Shown: positions 10,184 to 18,553 of the stretch, piece by piece
How the letters are laid out: each line of letters starts with the position of its first letter
Position numbering within the stretch: the first letter of the stretch is position 1
Source: Nibribacter ruber
GTDB lineage: Bacteria; Bacteroidota; Bacteroidia; Cytophagales; Hymenobacteraceae
Length of the DNA stretch: 64,000 nucleotides
Direction of reading: 5' to 3'
Assembly: GCF_009913235.1 (NCBI RefSeq)
Contig: NZ_CP047897.1
Location: 372,001 to 436,000 of the forward strand
Notes under the pieces: generated by a model
Seen by the model: only the letters and a program-made list of their open reading frames with translations
Database searches by the model: none
Told to the model about the DNA's origin: nothing
Program-made: the position numbers and the translations under genes

Positions 10184-10807
10184 ATGGAGCTTCAAGTAAA
10201 TGAACTAGAGCGGGACATCATCAAAGAAATCCTTAACATAGGATTGGCCCGGGCAGCAGATTCGTTTGCAGCTATTGCAAAAGACCGCGTATTGCTCAAG
10301 GTGCCAGACCTACAGTTGATGGAGGCCAATGAACTGATTGAGATTGTGCGCGCCTATGAAAAGACGCACACCATCATTCAGTCAGACATTAAAGGGGAAT
10401 TGAATGGCTCCACGCTCATGCTTTTCTCTGAACTGCACATAGAACAGCTGTCAGCGGTGTGTCTGGGCATGAAAGTGGACCCCAAAGACCCGTTGACCGA
10501 GATGCAGGAATCTCTTTTATTGGAGATCAGCAATATCATCACTGGTGCTCTGGTAACGCAACTGGCCAATATCCTGAAGGCGAATATTTACGGGTCGCCG
10601 CCGGTGGCACCTAAGAATGACATTGCCGAATCATTGAAGAACATCTTTACGGAGCACCCGTTGTTCCAACCTTTGGTGTTCACCGTCATCACGCAATTCA
10701 CCAACAACACCCAGATGGTGGAGTTGCCTTTGCTGTTATTTTTTGACACCACCACCTTCATTAAAATATTGGAGATAATCAGGTCCTATAACTTTCTGGC
10801 CAAATAA
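10184..10807 (+). CDS. cheC: CheC-type CheY-P phosphatase with two active sites
   Basis: A 207-residue CheC-family protein. The phosphatase signature D/S-x3-E-x2-N-x22-P occurs twice and perfectly: D11, E15, N18, P41 and S110, E114, N117, P140. Known CheC proteins hydrolyse CheY-P, and many are stimulated by CheD; no CheD is encoded here. It is the last gene of the operon, 37 bp after cheA and followed by a hairpin terminator. It offers the signal-termination step for the operon's CheY. Confidence 0.9.
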   Translation: MELQVNELERDIIKEILNIGLARAADSFAAIAKDRVLLKVPDLQLMEANELIEIVRAYEKTHTIIQSDIKGELNGSTLMLFSELHIEQLSAVCLGMKVDPKDPLTEMQESLLLEISNIITGALVTQLANILKANIYGSPPVAPKNDIAESLKNIFTEHPLFQPLVFTVITQFTNNTQMVELPLLLFFDTTTFIKILEIIRSYNFLAK

Positions 10808-10826
10808 ATAACCAGCTACTTCTTAC

Positions 10827-10861
10827 ACGCAAAAGAGCCGCCCCGTGCGGTTCTTTTGCGT
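10827..10861 (+). terminator. Terminator after cheC
   Basis: A hairpin with a 15-bp stem (ACGCAAAAGAGCCGC and complement, one G-U pair) and a 5-nt loop lies 19 bp after the cheC stop. The T-run is inside the 3' arm. Confidence 0.7.
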
Positions 10862-10878
10862 TGAGGGCTAGACGTTTT

Positions 10879-10916
10879 CGTTTTTGGCTCGTTTTAGGGA
10901 AAACAGCCCAAAAACG
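10879..10916. repeat. 38-bp palindromic repeat, copy 2
   Basis: Full-length copy beginning CGTTTTTGGCTCG and ending CAGCCCAAAAACG. It lies between the cheC terminator and the promoter of the polyamine genes. Confidence 0.9.
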
Positions 10917-10925
10917 GCGGCCCTG

Positions 10926-10953
10926 TTTGAATCTTTTTCAATCCGGTATCTTT
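10926..10953 (+). promoter_or_regulatory. Bacteroidota-type promoter for polyamine operon
   Basis: TTTG (10926-10929), a 16-bp spacer, then TATCTTTT (10946-10953) resembles the TTTG / TAnnTTTG promoter of this phylum. It lies about 40 bp upstream of the fused spermidine synthase gene. Confidence 0.5.
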
Positions 10954-10991
10954 TTCGTTGTTTTGCGGCTTAAACACATAATATTTTAGGT

Positions 10992-12275
10992 ATGGCAATG
11001 GATGCTTTAGGAAGACATATACTGGTGGAGTTTTACAACTGCTCTCCAGAATTGATGAATGATGTAGTGCATATTGAGAACAGCATGGTGGAAGCCGCTG
11101 AAACGGCTGGCGCTACGGTGATCAACAGCACGTTTCACCATTTCTCTCCCTATGGCGTTTCTGGGGTAGTCGTGATTCAGGAAAGCCATCTGGCCATTCA
11201 TACCTGGCCCGAGTATGGTTACGCAGCCGTAGACTTGTTCACGTGCGGTGAGACAGTAGACCCATGGGTGTCTTATGATTTCCTGCAGAAGGCTTTCAAA
11301 GCTAGCCACGGTTCTTCCATGGAGTGCCGCAGAGGGCAGCAGAGCCTGTTGCAGCGCACAGATTTTACGGTAGAGGCCCGCGACACGGGTCAGCAGATCA
11401 CGCCCATTCCTAGAATCACGCGGGACGTGTGGTTTACAGAGCGTGATGAGAACATCGCCCTTTCTTTAAAACACACCGGTGACCAATTGTACAAGAAGCA
11501 GTCACCGTACCAGAAAGTAGAGGTGTTTGAAACGCTGGCCTATGGCAACATGCTCACCCTGGACGGTATGGTAATGTGTACCCAGAAAGATGAGTACGTA
11601 TACCATGAGATGATCACGCACGTACCCATGCTCAGCCATGGCAACGTGAAACGCGCCCTGGTGATTGGCGGTGGAGACGGTGGCACCGTGCGGGAACTGT
11701 TGCGTCATGAGCAGATAGAGGAAGTGGTGCTGGTAGAAATTGACGAACTGGTGATTGAAGCCTGCAAACTACACCTGCCAGAAACCGCCAGCGCCTTTGA
11801 CCACCCAAAATTGAAACTGCTGGTAGAAGACGGCATCAAATACATTCAGGAGTGCGCCAATGAGTCATTTGACTTGATCATTGTAGATTCAGCAGATCCG
11901 GTGGGACCGGGAGAAGGCTTGTTCACCGCCGAGTTCTATGGACAGGTGTACCGCTGCCTCACGGCCAATGGCATTATGATCACGCAGAGCGAGTCGCCGC
12001 GCTTCAACACCAAGGTGTTCGTAGAAATCTATGACACGTACAAAGGCATTTTCGGGCAGGAGAAAGTGCATTGCTACCTGGCGGCCATTCCAACGTATCC
12101 AACGGGTACCTGGAGCTTCTCTTTCAGTTCCAAAGGAAACGTGCACCCCAAAGATGTCAACATGGACGTAGCCGCCGCTTTCTCCAGAGAGCACAACCTG
12201 CGCTACTACAATGAAGACATCCACCAGGCGGCCTTCGCGTTGCCTAACTTCGTTAAAGACCTTTTAAAGAAATAA
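10992..12275 (+). CDS. speE: Fused S-adenosylmethionine decarboxylase / spermidine synthase
   Basis: A 427-residue fusion of two consecutive polyamine enzymes. Residues 1-120 are a class 1b AdoMet decarboxylase (SpeH): self-cleaving Ser65 that yields the pyruvoyl group ([11 protein letters not shown]), His70 and Cys85, at the same spacing as in characterised enzymes. From about 135 onward is a spermidine synthase: [12 protein letters not shown]-binding [22 protein letters not shown] and the catalytic [11 protein letters not shown]. The protein would make decarboxylated AdoMet and transfer aminopropyl to putrescine. The agmatinase-like gene follows after 17 bp. Such fusions are known in several phyla. 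Confidence 0.93.
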   Translation: MAMDALGRHILVEFYNCSPELMNDVVHIENSMVEAAETAGATVINSTFHHFSPYGVSGVVVIQESHLAIHTWPEYGYAAVDLFTCGETVDPWVSYDFLQKAFKASHGSSMECRRGQQSLLQRTDFTVEARDTGQQITPIPRITRDVWFTERDENIALSLKHTGDQLYKKQSPYQKVEVFETLAYGNMLTLDGMVMCTQKDEYVYHEMITHVPMLSHGNVKRALVIGGGDGGTVRELLRHEQIEEVVLVEIDELVIEACKLHLPETASAFDHPKLKLLVEDGIKYIQECANESFDLIIVDSADPVGPGEGLFTAEFYGQVYRCLTANGIMITQSESPRFNTKVFVEIYDTYKGIFGQEKVHCYLAAIPTYPTGTWSFSFSSKGNVHPKDVNMDVAAAFSREHNLRYYNEDIHQAAFALPNFVKDLLKK

Positions 12276-12292
12276 CACCTAATCCCAGCAAT

Positions 12293-13378
12293 ATGAAGTT
12301 GACCTCCATGTGTGAGTCTAAACGCGTTAAAATCTCGTCCTTTGACCAAAACGGCGTAGGTGAGGTGGGCAGCGGCTTGTTCGGGCTTCCGTTCACAGAA
12401 GAAGAGTCTGAAATAGTAGTGTTTCCTATTCCCTGGGAAGTAACCGTTTCTTACAATGCTGGCACCGCCGAGGGGCCCGCCGCTGTGCGGGATGCCTCGC
12501 CGCAGTTGGATTTGTTTGACCCAGAATTAGCCGATGTATGGCAGCTGGGCGTGCACATGCCTGAGATCCCAGAAGACTGGGCTCAGGAAAGCACTAGGTT
12601 ACGCGAAAAGACCGAAGCCTACATTCAATGGTTGGAAAACGGGCAGCCGGAAGGAGATCATACCCATGAGCAGACCATTGAAGAGGTAAACCAAAAAGGC
12701 GAAGAATTGCTGCAATGGTCCAAACAAGCCACGCTAGAATACTTGAACCAAGGCAAACTGGTTGGCGTGCTGGGCGGTGACCACAGTACTCCGCTGGGGT
12801 TTATGCATGCTTTGGCTGAGAAACATGAGGAGTATGGCATTTTACAGGTAGATGCGCACGCAGATTTACGTGATGCCTATGAAGGTTTTACTTATTCGCA
12901 TGCTTCTATCATGTTCAATGCCTTAAAAATTCCCCAGGTGAAAAAGCTGGTGCAGGTGGGCATTAGAGATCTTTGCCAGGGCGAGGCAGAGTTGGTGGAG
13001 CAGAGCAATGGCCGCGTGACTACCTTCTATGACAGCAACCTTAAGACCAAGCTCTATGAAGGCAGCACCTGGAAGAAGCAGTGCAAAAAAATCATTGCCC
13101 AATTACCCCAGAAAGTATACATCAGCTTCGACATAGACGGCCTGGACCCTAAACTTTGCCCCGGAACTGGTACGCCGGTGCCTGGCGGTTTTGAATTTGA
13201 AGAGGCGGTGTATTTAATCAAAGCCCTGGTGAAATCCGGCAGACAGATCATCGGGTTTGACCTTTGTGAAGTAGCGCCGGGTGAAACAGAATGGAACGGT
13301 AACGTGGGTGCCCGTCTGCTTTACAAACTCTGCAACTGGATGGCCGTTTCACAAGGCAAATTAGAACCAGTAGGGTAA
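12293..13378 (+). CDS. speB: Agmatinase-family ureohydrolase
   Basis: A 361-residue arginase/agmatinase-fold enzyme with the dinuclear manganese motifs GGDHSTP, DAHADLRD and SFDIDGLDP, plus a C-terminal CEVAPGE segment. It is about 50 residues longer than classic agmatinase, with an insert of acidic, Gln-rich sequence near residues 100-140. Being 17 bp downstream of the AdoMetDC-spermidine synthase fusion, the likely reaction is agmatine to putrescine plus urea, feeding spermidine synthesis. Arginase or guanidinobutyrase activity cannot be excluded from sequence alone. Confidence 0.85.
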   Translation: MKLTSMCESKRVKISSFDQNGVGEVGSGLFGLPFTEEESEIVVFPIPWEVTVSYNAGTAEGPAAVRDASPQLDLFDPELADVWQLGVHMPEIPEDWAQESTRLREKTEAYIQWLENGQPEGDHTHEQTIEEVNQKGEELLQWSKQATLEYLNQGKLVGVLGGDHSTPLGFMHALAEKHEEYGILQVDAHADLRDAYEGFTYSHASIMFNALKIPQVKKLVQVGIRDLCQGEAELVEQSNGRVTTFYDSNLKTKLYEGSTWKKQCKKIIAQLPQKVYISFDIDGLDPKLCPGTGTPVPGGFEFEEAVYLIKALVKSGRQIIGFDLCEVAPGETEWNGNVGARLLYKLCNWMAVSQGKLEPVG

Positions 13379-13404
13379 TCTCAATCATTTAAAAATACTC
13401 CAAC

Positions 13405-13740
13405 ATGAGCTTCATCATTAAGATTATCCTCACAGGAATTGCCGCCTTAGTCCTGGCGAAGTTCATTCCCGGTATTGTCATTGACGGCGTGCTCACAGCC
13501 CTTATCCTGGCATTGGTCCTGGCTATTTTGAATGCCGTAGTGAAACCAATTCTGGTATTTCTGACTATTCCCATCACGTTCATGACGCTTGGATTGTTTT
13601 TGCTGGTCATTAACGTAATCATCTTGTACCTAGCCGATTACCTGGTAGATGGTTTTAACCTGGAAAGTATTTTAGGTGCCATTATTTTCAGTTTGGCTAT
13701 GTCTGTGATTACCACCATCATTGATTTCGTGAGAAAATAG
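13405..13740 (+). CDS. Small four-helix membrane protein, phage holin 4 superfamily
   Basis: A 111-residue, almost entirely hydrophobic protein with about four membrane segments. It includes the NAVVKPILVFLTIPITFMTLG stretch characteristic of the holin_4_2 family (PF04020), which is widespread on bacterial chromosomes and not phage-specific. It starts 26 bp after the agmatinase stop and is followed by a strong terminator, so it may be the last gene of the polyamine operon. Function unknown; nothing nearby suggests a prophage. Confidence 0.85.
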   Translation: MSFIIKIILTGIAALVLAKFIPGIVIDGVLTALILALVLAILNAVVKPILVFLTIPITFMTLGLFLLVINVIILYLADYLVDGFNLESILGAIIFSLAMSVITTIIDFVRK

Positions 13741-13760
13741 CCTTTGAAAGTTCTCTTAAG

Positions 13761-13798
13761 AAAAGCCCGGGGCAGATGCCTCGGGCTTTTTGCTTTTT
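13761..13798 (+). terminator. Terminator after the holin-like gene
   Basis: A 13-bp stem (AAAAGCCCGGGGC and complement, one G-U) with a 4-nt loop, followed by a T-rich tail. Confidence 0.85.
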
Positions 13799-13825
13799 AA
13801 CCCGAACGTCCACTTGAATAAGGCC

Positions 13826-13863
13826 CGTTTTTAGGGTATTTTTGTGAAAAGAGCAGAAAAATG
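13826..13863. repeat. 38-bp palindromic repeat, degenerate copy 3 at recQ start
   Basis: The left arm CGTTTTTAGGGTATTTT is intact and the right arm is decayed. The final position coincides with the recQ ATG: the usual terminal AACG reads AATG. Confidence 0.6.
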
Positions 13864-16002
13864 AGCGTGAGGGAAGCACAGGAGGTACTGAAGTTATATT
13901 TTGGGTATGACAAATTTAGACCAGGGCAGGAGGAGATCATCTCTAACGTGCTGGCTAAGAAGGATACCATTGTGCTCATGCCCACGGGCGGCGGAAAATC
14001 TATCTGCTACCAGGTGCCAGGCTTAGTAATGCCCGGGCTCTGCGTGGTGGTTTCTCCCCTGATTGCCCTCATGAAAGACCAGGTAGAAGCCCTGCTGGGA
14101 AACGGAGTGAACGCTGGCTACCTCAACAGTTCTCAATCCTCTAAGGAACAGCAGCTCATTGAACAGCAGTGTTTTGACGGAAGGCTCAAAATGCTGTATG
14201 TCTCCCCAGAGAAACTGCTTTCTGCCGGCTTCTTCTCTTTTCTCAAACGCTTGCAGGTGAACCTGTTTGCCATTGATGAGGCGCACTGTATCTCGGCCTG
14301 GGGCCATGATTTCAGGCCGGAGTATCTGCAGCTTAAAAACCTCAAGCTCCAGTTCCCCGAAATTCCGGTAATCGCCCTCACCGCCACCGCCGACAAACTG
14401 ACCCAGCGCGACATCCAGACGCAATTGTACCTGGAGAACCCGCGGGTGTTCAGTTCCTCGTTTGACCGTCCCAACATTTACCTGCAGGTGCAGCCAGGCC
14501 AGAAGCGCATGGAAGCTATCCTTGATTTTTTGGAAGACCGTCCTTTTCAACCGGGTATCATCTATTGCCTCAGCCGGAAGGCTACGGAGTCTCTGGCTCA
14601 GAAGTTAAAGGAAAAGGGTTACAATGCTGATTATTATCATGCCGGTCTGTCGGCTAAGGACCGGGACAAAGTGCAGGAGCGTTTTCTACAGGACAACGTG
14701 CAGATTATGTGTGCTACCATTGCCTTCGGGATGGGCATTGACAAGTCCAATGTACGGTGGGTGATTCATTACAACCTGCCCAAAAACCTGGAAAGCTATT
14801 ACCAGGAAATTGGACGTGCCGGCCGTGACGGTGCCGCCGCTGAGGCCTTGCTGTTTCATAGTCTGGCAGACGTCATGACCTTGAGGGACATCATCACTCA
14901 GGGTGATAATAGCAAAGAACAGGCGCTGTCTTTGGCCAAGCTGGACCGCATGCAACAATACGCCGAAAGCACCAGCTGCCGCCGTAAAACCTTGATGCAC
15001 TATTTCGGGGAGGAGTTCCCCAGAGACTGCGGCCATTGTGACATTTGCGACCATCCGCCTACTTCCTTTAACGGAACAGAGTTGGCGCAGAAGATCCTGT
15101 CTGCCGTGGCCCGTACCAAAGAAACCATTGCCTCTGCCCAGGTGGTAGACATTTTAAGAGGCTCCAGAAACCAAATGTCGCTGGCCAAAGGCTATGACAA
15201 GCTCAAAACGTTTGGCGTAGGGAGAGATTTGCCGCCGCTGGAATGGCAACGCTACATTCACCAATTAATCAATCAAGGTCTTTTGGAAGTAGCCTATGAT
15301 GAGCACGGTGCCTTAAAACTGACCAAAGGAAGCCAGGATATTCTGTTCAACGGTAAGAAGGTAGAGCTGGTGAAATTCCAGGCGGTGAACCCCAAGGAAG
15401 AAAAAGAAAGGGCTGCCAAAGGAAAGAACAGAAATCCGCTGGCCACTGCCTTGTTTGAGCATTTAAGACAGCTTAGGAAAGATCTGGCCCAGGAGCGCGG
15501 CATTGCACCGTATCTGGTGTTTAATGACAATACCCTGCAAGAGATCGCGGAAGAACGGCCCACCAGCAAACCTGCGTTCTTGTCTATTTCTGGGGTGGCG
15601 CAGGCCAAATATGAGCAGTATGGTGAAATCTTTATCAATGCCATTCTCACCTTCCTGTCTCAACAGTCCAAAGCAGAGCAGGTAAAACTGAAAGGCGCCA
15701 CTCATCTTCTCACCTATGAAGCCTTAAAGCAAGGAAAGTCACCCGAGGAAATTTCAGTGGAGCGCCAATTACAGCTGGTGACCATCTTCTCCCATATTGC
15801 CACGCTGTTCCAGCAGGGATATGATGTAGACTTAAAGCCCTTCTTATCCGAGAGCGAGTACACCCGGGTGCACCAAGCCATAGTAGAAACGGGTTGTACC
15901 TCGGCCATGAAACCCATCTTTGAGCACTTAGACTGTCAGATAGACTATTTCAAAATCAGGCTGGCCCTGGCCAGGTTCAACAAAGAAACGGCTACCGTTT
16001 AA
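13861..16002 (+). CDS. recQ: ATP-dependent DNA helicase RecQ
   Basis: A 713-residue RecQ-family 3'-5' helicase. Walker A MPTGGGKS is near residue 40, the DEAH box AIDEAHCISAWGHDFRPEY near 141 and motif VI QEIGRAGRDG near 317. The zinc-binding module has four Cys (CRRKTLMHYF ... CGHCDIC, about 378-400), followed by the RQC winged helix and an HRDC domain (HLRQLRKDLAQERGIAPY, about 532). A C-terminal helix-turn-helix extension of about 100 residues (EISVERQLQLVTIF) is common in this phylum. The start is the ATG at the end of a degenerate palindrome copy. Monocistronic, with a terminator behind it. Confidence 0.97.
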   Translation: MSVREAQEVLKLYFGYDKFRPGQEEIISNVLAKKDTIVLMPTGGGKSICYQVPGLVMPGLCVVVSPLIALMKDQVEALLGNGVNAGYLNSSQSSKEQQLIEQQCFDGRLKMLYVSPEKLLSAGFFSFLKRLQVNLFAIDEAHCISAWGHDFRPEYLQLKNLKLQFPEIPVIALTATADKLTQRDIQTQLYLENPRVFSSSFDRPNIYLQVQPGQKRMEAILDFLEDRPFQPGIIYCLSRKATESLAQKLKEKGYNADYYHAGLSAKDRDKVQERFLQDNVQIMCATIAFGMGIDKSNVRWVIHYNLPKNLESYYQEIGRAGRDGAAAEALLFHSLADVMTLRDIITQGDNSKEQALSLAKLDRMQQYAESTSCRRKTLMHYFGEEFPRDCGHCDICDHPPTSFNGTELAQKILSAVARTKETIASAQVVDILRGSRNQMSLAKGYDKLKTFGVGRDLPPLEWQRYIHQLINQGLLEVAYDEHGALKLTKGSQDILFNGKKVELVKFQAVNPKEEKERAAKGKNRNPLATALFEHLRQLRKDLAQERGIAPYLVFNDNTLQEIAEERPTSKPAFLSISGVAQAKYEQYGEIFINAILTFLSQQSKAEQVKLKGATHLLTYEALKQGKSPEEISVERQLQLVTIFSHIATLFQQGYDVDLKPFLSESEYTRVHQAIVETGCTSAMKPIFEHLDCQIDYFKIRLALARFNKETATV

Positions 16003-16016
16003 TTTTAAATGGGTAT

Positions 16017-16060
16017 AAAAAGAGAAGGCCCGGTCTATGTAGACCGGGCCTTCTCTTTTT
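16017..16060. terminator. Bidirectional terminator between recQ and subtilase
   Basis: A perfect 20-bp stem (AAAAAGAGAAGGCCCGGTCT and complement) with loop ATGT lies between convergent genes. A-run and T-run make it active in both directions. Confidence 0.92.
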
Positions 16061-16078
16061 ATGGGATTGTCTCAGAGA

Positions 16079-17287
16079 CTATTTCAAAATGATTGGATCT
16101 GGCTTGCCATCTGGGTCACCCGCTACCAAACCTTGGTTGTTGATGGCAGTACCTTTCAAGGCTAGCAAACCAGCCAAGTGAGGGGCAGCAAAAGATGTAC
16201 CAGTGCTTCCGCTTAGGTAAGTACCGCCTCTGCCAGTAGATTTGATGTTAGTACCTGGGGCACTGAAGTCTACGGCTGCGCCAAAGTTAGAAGACGGATT
16301 GAATTTACCGTAAGTGTCCATGTTAGACACGGTGTACACGTTAGGAGCGTTTACGCGGGCAGGTGAATCACCCAGGCAGTCAATGCCACTGTTGCCGGCA
16401 GCAATGGCGATGTAAATACCACGGGCGGCTGTTTTCTTTACCAGGTCATCTAGTAAAGTAGAACCATTCACCCGTAAGCTCATATTCACTACATCACCGG
16501 CTTTACCATATTTGTATACGTGGTTCAAGGCAGAGTAGATGCGAGTAAGGGTACCGTAACCTGTGTTGTCAAAAACTCTGAGGGCTACCAATGAAGCGTT
16601 AGCGGCTACACCTACCACCCCGAAGGTGTTGTTTTTAGCACCAATGATGCCAGCTACGGTAGTGCCATGGCCGTATCCATCTTCAACAGAAGTAATGCCA
16701 GAGATGAAAGATACGCTGCGGGCAACGTCCACGTTTAGGTCAGGGTGTTTGGTGTCAATACCAGAGTCAATGATCCAAACTGTTTTACCTGTGCCGTCAC
16801 CATATCCAACACGGGCAACGCCCCAAGGAACGGTCTGAGTAGAGGTAGTGGTAGTAGTGGTTGTGGTGGTTGTTGCTAGAGGAGTAGTAGTGTTTGAAGT
16901 GGTAGTTTGTTTAGAAGGTTTACCTAACATTACTGCTTGTTCAGGTTCAATGTAAGCTACATTTTCATCCTGCTTAAGTAAATCAACTTCTTCTTTGCTT
17001 AGAGAGCCAGAGAAGCCTTCAAAAGCACCATCTGATAAGTTTTTGATTCGCTCTGCAGCAGAACGGTGGGTACCTAGCACCCGCTCGCGTACGCTTTGAG
17101 CTTTAACGCCATTCTTTAGAACAACAATGAATTTTCCATCTATGGCATTGGAAGAGGCAGCAGGCTCTTGTGGAGCGGTAGCCGTTTCTTCTAAAACTTC
17201 ATCTTTCTGACAGCCTGCCATGGTAAATACTGAGGCTAAGGCAAAGAAAGAGACTGCTTTCTTAAACGTTCCTGACTTCATACGCAT
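16079..17287 (-). CDS. Subtilase (S8) family serine protease lipoprotein
   Basis: A 402-residue secreted protease. The N-terminus is a lipoprotein signal peptide ending in the lipobox TMAGC (Cys26). Residues about 50-120 are an inhibitor I9-like propeptide (KFIVVLKNGV ... VAYIEPEQAV). A Thr-rich linker with a run of ten Thr precedes the catalytic domain, which shows Asp in WIIDSGID, His in GHGTTVAGI, the oxyanion Asn in AAGNSG and Ser in GTSFAAPHLAG. Two starts are possible (17287 or the second ATG at 17281). It likely degrades proteins outside the cytoplasm; substrate unknown. Confidence 0.92.
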   Translation of the reverse strand: MRMKSGTFKKAVSFFALASVFTMAGCQKDEVLEETATAPQEPAASSNAIDGKFIVVLKNGVKAQSVRERVLGTHRSAAERIKNLSDGAFEGFSGSLSKEEVDLLKQDENVAYIEPEQAVMLGKPSKQTTTSNTTTPLATTTTTTTTTTSTQTVPWGVARVGYGDGTGKTVWIIDSGIDTKHPDLNVDVARSVSFISGITSVEDGYGHGTTVAGIIGAKNNTFGVVGVAANASLVALRVFDNTGYGTLTRIYSALNHVYKYGKAGDVVNMSLRVNGSTLLDDLVKKTAARGIYIAIAAGNSGIDCLGDSPARVNAPNVYTVSNMDTYGKFNPSSNFGAAVDFSAPGTNIKSTGRGGTYLSGSTGTSFAAPHLAGLLALKGTAINNQGLVAGDPDGKPDPIILK

Positions 17288-17641
17288 TCAATTTTAAGTG
17301 TTAAAGAAAAAGCATCAAATAGAGGATAAAATTTGAAACCTCATTTTGATATGTTCGTAACCAACTTCCTTTTAAAGTGGTTCAAAGATAGAAATTATTT
17401 TATCAGTTGAAGTTAAAAAGACAATATAAGCGATTGATATATAATAACTTATATATATGAATTAATAGGAGTTAATAAGAGAAGAATAAAGAAATTTTAA
17501 CGTCTATTTAACCGTAATTGTTTTTATTTCAATAGGTTAATATGAATCAATTAAGAAGCTGGTAAATAAGTTTGCCAAAATGATTAGTTCTCTGCTAATA
17601 AAAACGTATTTTTACCTATAGAATTCTAACGGGTCACTAGC
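17288..17641. other. 354-bp AT-rich divergent intergenic region
   Basis: A strongly AT-rich spacer between the divergently transcribed subtilase and S24-type regulator genes. It holds a TATCTTTG box on the minus strand (listed separately) and a possible TAAGTTTG box at 17567-17574 for the regulator. No gene or palindrome copy is seen. Confidence 0.6.
17383..17390 (-). promoter_or_regulatory. TATCTTTG promoter box for subtilase
   Basis: Minus-strand TATCTTTG matches the TAnnTTTG box of Bacteroidota and lies about 95 bp upstream of the subtilase start. No clear upstream TTTG was found. Confidence 0.4.
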
Positions 17642-18403
17642 ATGCTTAGCACTAATCTAAAATACTTAAGAAAGAAGGAGAACCTCACGCAAGTGCAGTT
17701 GGCGGAGAAGCTTCAAATAAAGCGCTCACTAATAGGTGCTTATGAAGAGGGGAGGGCTGAGCCTAAGCTGGTTACGCTTATGAAGATGGCCCAAGTATTT
17801 AACCTGTCAGTAGATGAGTTGATTAATCCTGAGCTGCCCAATCTCTCCAAATCCACTTCCTCTGCGCATAACTCTAACGTGCGGGTACTGTCTATCACCG
17901 TAGACGGACAAGACCGGGAGAACATAGAATTGGTGCCCTATAAAGCCAGCGCCGGGTACTTGAATGGGTACGCAGATCCTGAGTTCATGGAAGAACTGCC
18001 TAAATTCAGGTTGCCTATGATCCAGGGGCCGGGTACTTACCGCGCATTTGAAATAAAAGGGGACTCCATGTTGCCTATTCCTTCCGGAACGGTCATTGTG
18101 GGCCGTTATGTGGAGCGGTGGCAAGATATCAAAGACGGTACGCCTTGTATAGTGGTAAGCATGCAGGAGGGCATCGTGTTTAAGCGCATTTACCAAAAGG
18201 CCCAAGACAATGCCCTGCGGCTGCACTCAGACAATCCGGTGTACCAGCCTTATGAAGTGCCTTTGGCAGATGTAGTGGAACTTTGGGAGGCCAAGGCCTA
18301 CATTTCTACCTCTTTCCCGATGGCTGAAATTTCCCTGGACCGCCTGACTTCTTTGGTGTTAGACCTGCAACAGGAAGTTCAAAAACTAAAGACCGTCAAC
18401 TAA
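17642..18403 (+). CDS. HTH-XRE regulator with S24 (LexA/CI-like) peptidase domain
   Basis: A 253-residue LexA/CI-type regulator. Residues 4-60 are an XRE helix-turn-helix (LTQVQLAEKLQIKRSLIGAY). The C-terminal half is an S24 peptidase: a candidate Ala-Gly self-cleavage site in YKASAGYLNG, nucleophile Ser in KGDSMLPIPSG and the general-base Lys in VFKRIYQ. Such proteins repress until RecA or another signal triggers autocleavage. The C-terminus adds a short coiled coil (LTSLVLDLQQEVQKLK). It stands alone next to a long AT-rich region that could hold its operator. It could be the stress regulator of this genome or a non-cleaving variant. Confidence 0.88.
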   Translation: MLSTNLKYLRKKENLTQVQLAEKLQIKRSLIGAYEEGRAEPKLVTLMKMAQVFNLSVDELINPELPNLSKSTSSAHNSNVRVLSITVDGQDRENIELVPYKASAGYLNGYADPEFMEELPKFRLPMIQGPGTYRAFEIKGDSMLPIPSGTVIVGRYVERWQDIKDGTPCIVVSMQEGIVFKRIYQKAQDNALRLHSDNPVYQPYEVPLADVVELWEAKAYISTSFPMAEISLDRLTSLVLDLQQEVQKLKTVN

Positions 18404-18432
18404 GACTTATATTTTAATTATAAATGGACTGC

Positions 18433-18470
18433 TGTTTTTGGCTTGTTTCTCAGAAAACAGGCCAAAAACG
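18433..18470. repeat. 38-bp palindromic repeat, copy 4
   Basis: Copy with first base T instead of C, centre CTCA and right arm ending GGCCAAAAACG. It lies between the S24 regulator and the pirin gene. Confidence 0.9.
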
Positions 18471-18553
18471 GCAGTTCTTCTATATGGGCAGGCCCATTTG
18501 AACCCGTATGCGTAGCCTACGTATGGAGTGACTATACACTAACCGCTACCAAC

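Noticed and set aside
13405-13740. Prophage indicated by a holin-like protein
   Set aside because: This holin-superfamily protein is common on chromosomes; no other phage gene is nearby.
18443-18553. N-terminal extension of the pirin frame
   Set aside because: It is translated palindrome repeat and spacer and does not resemble pirins; the ATG at 18554 is better.
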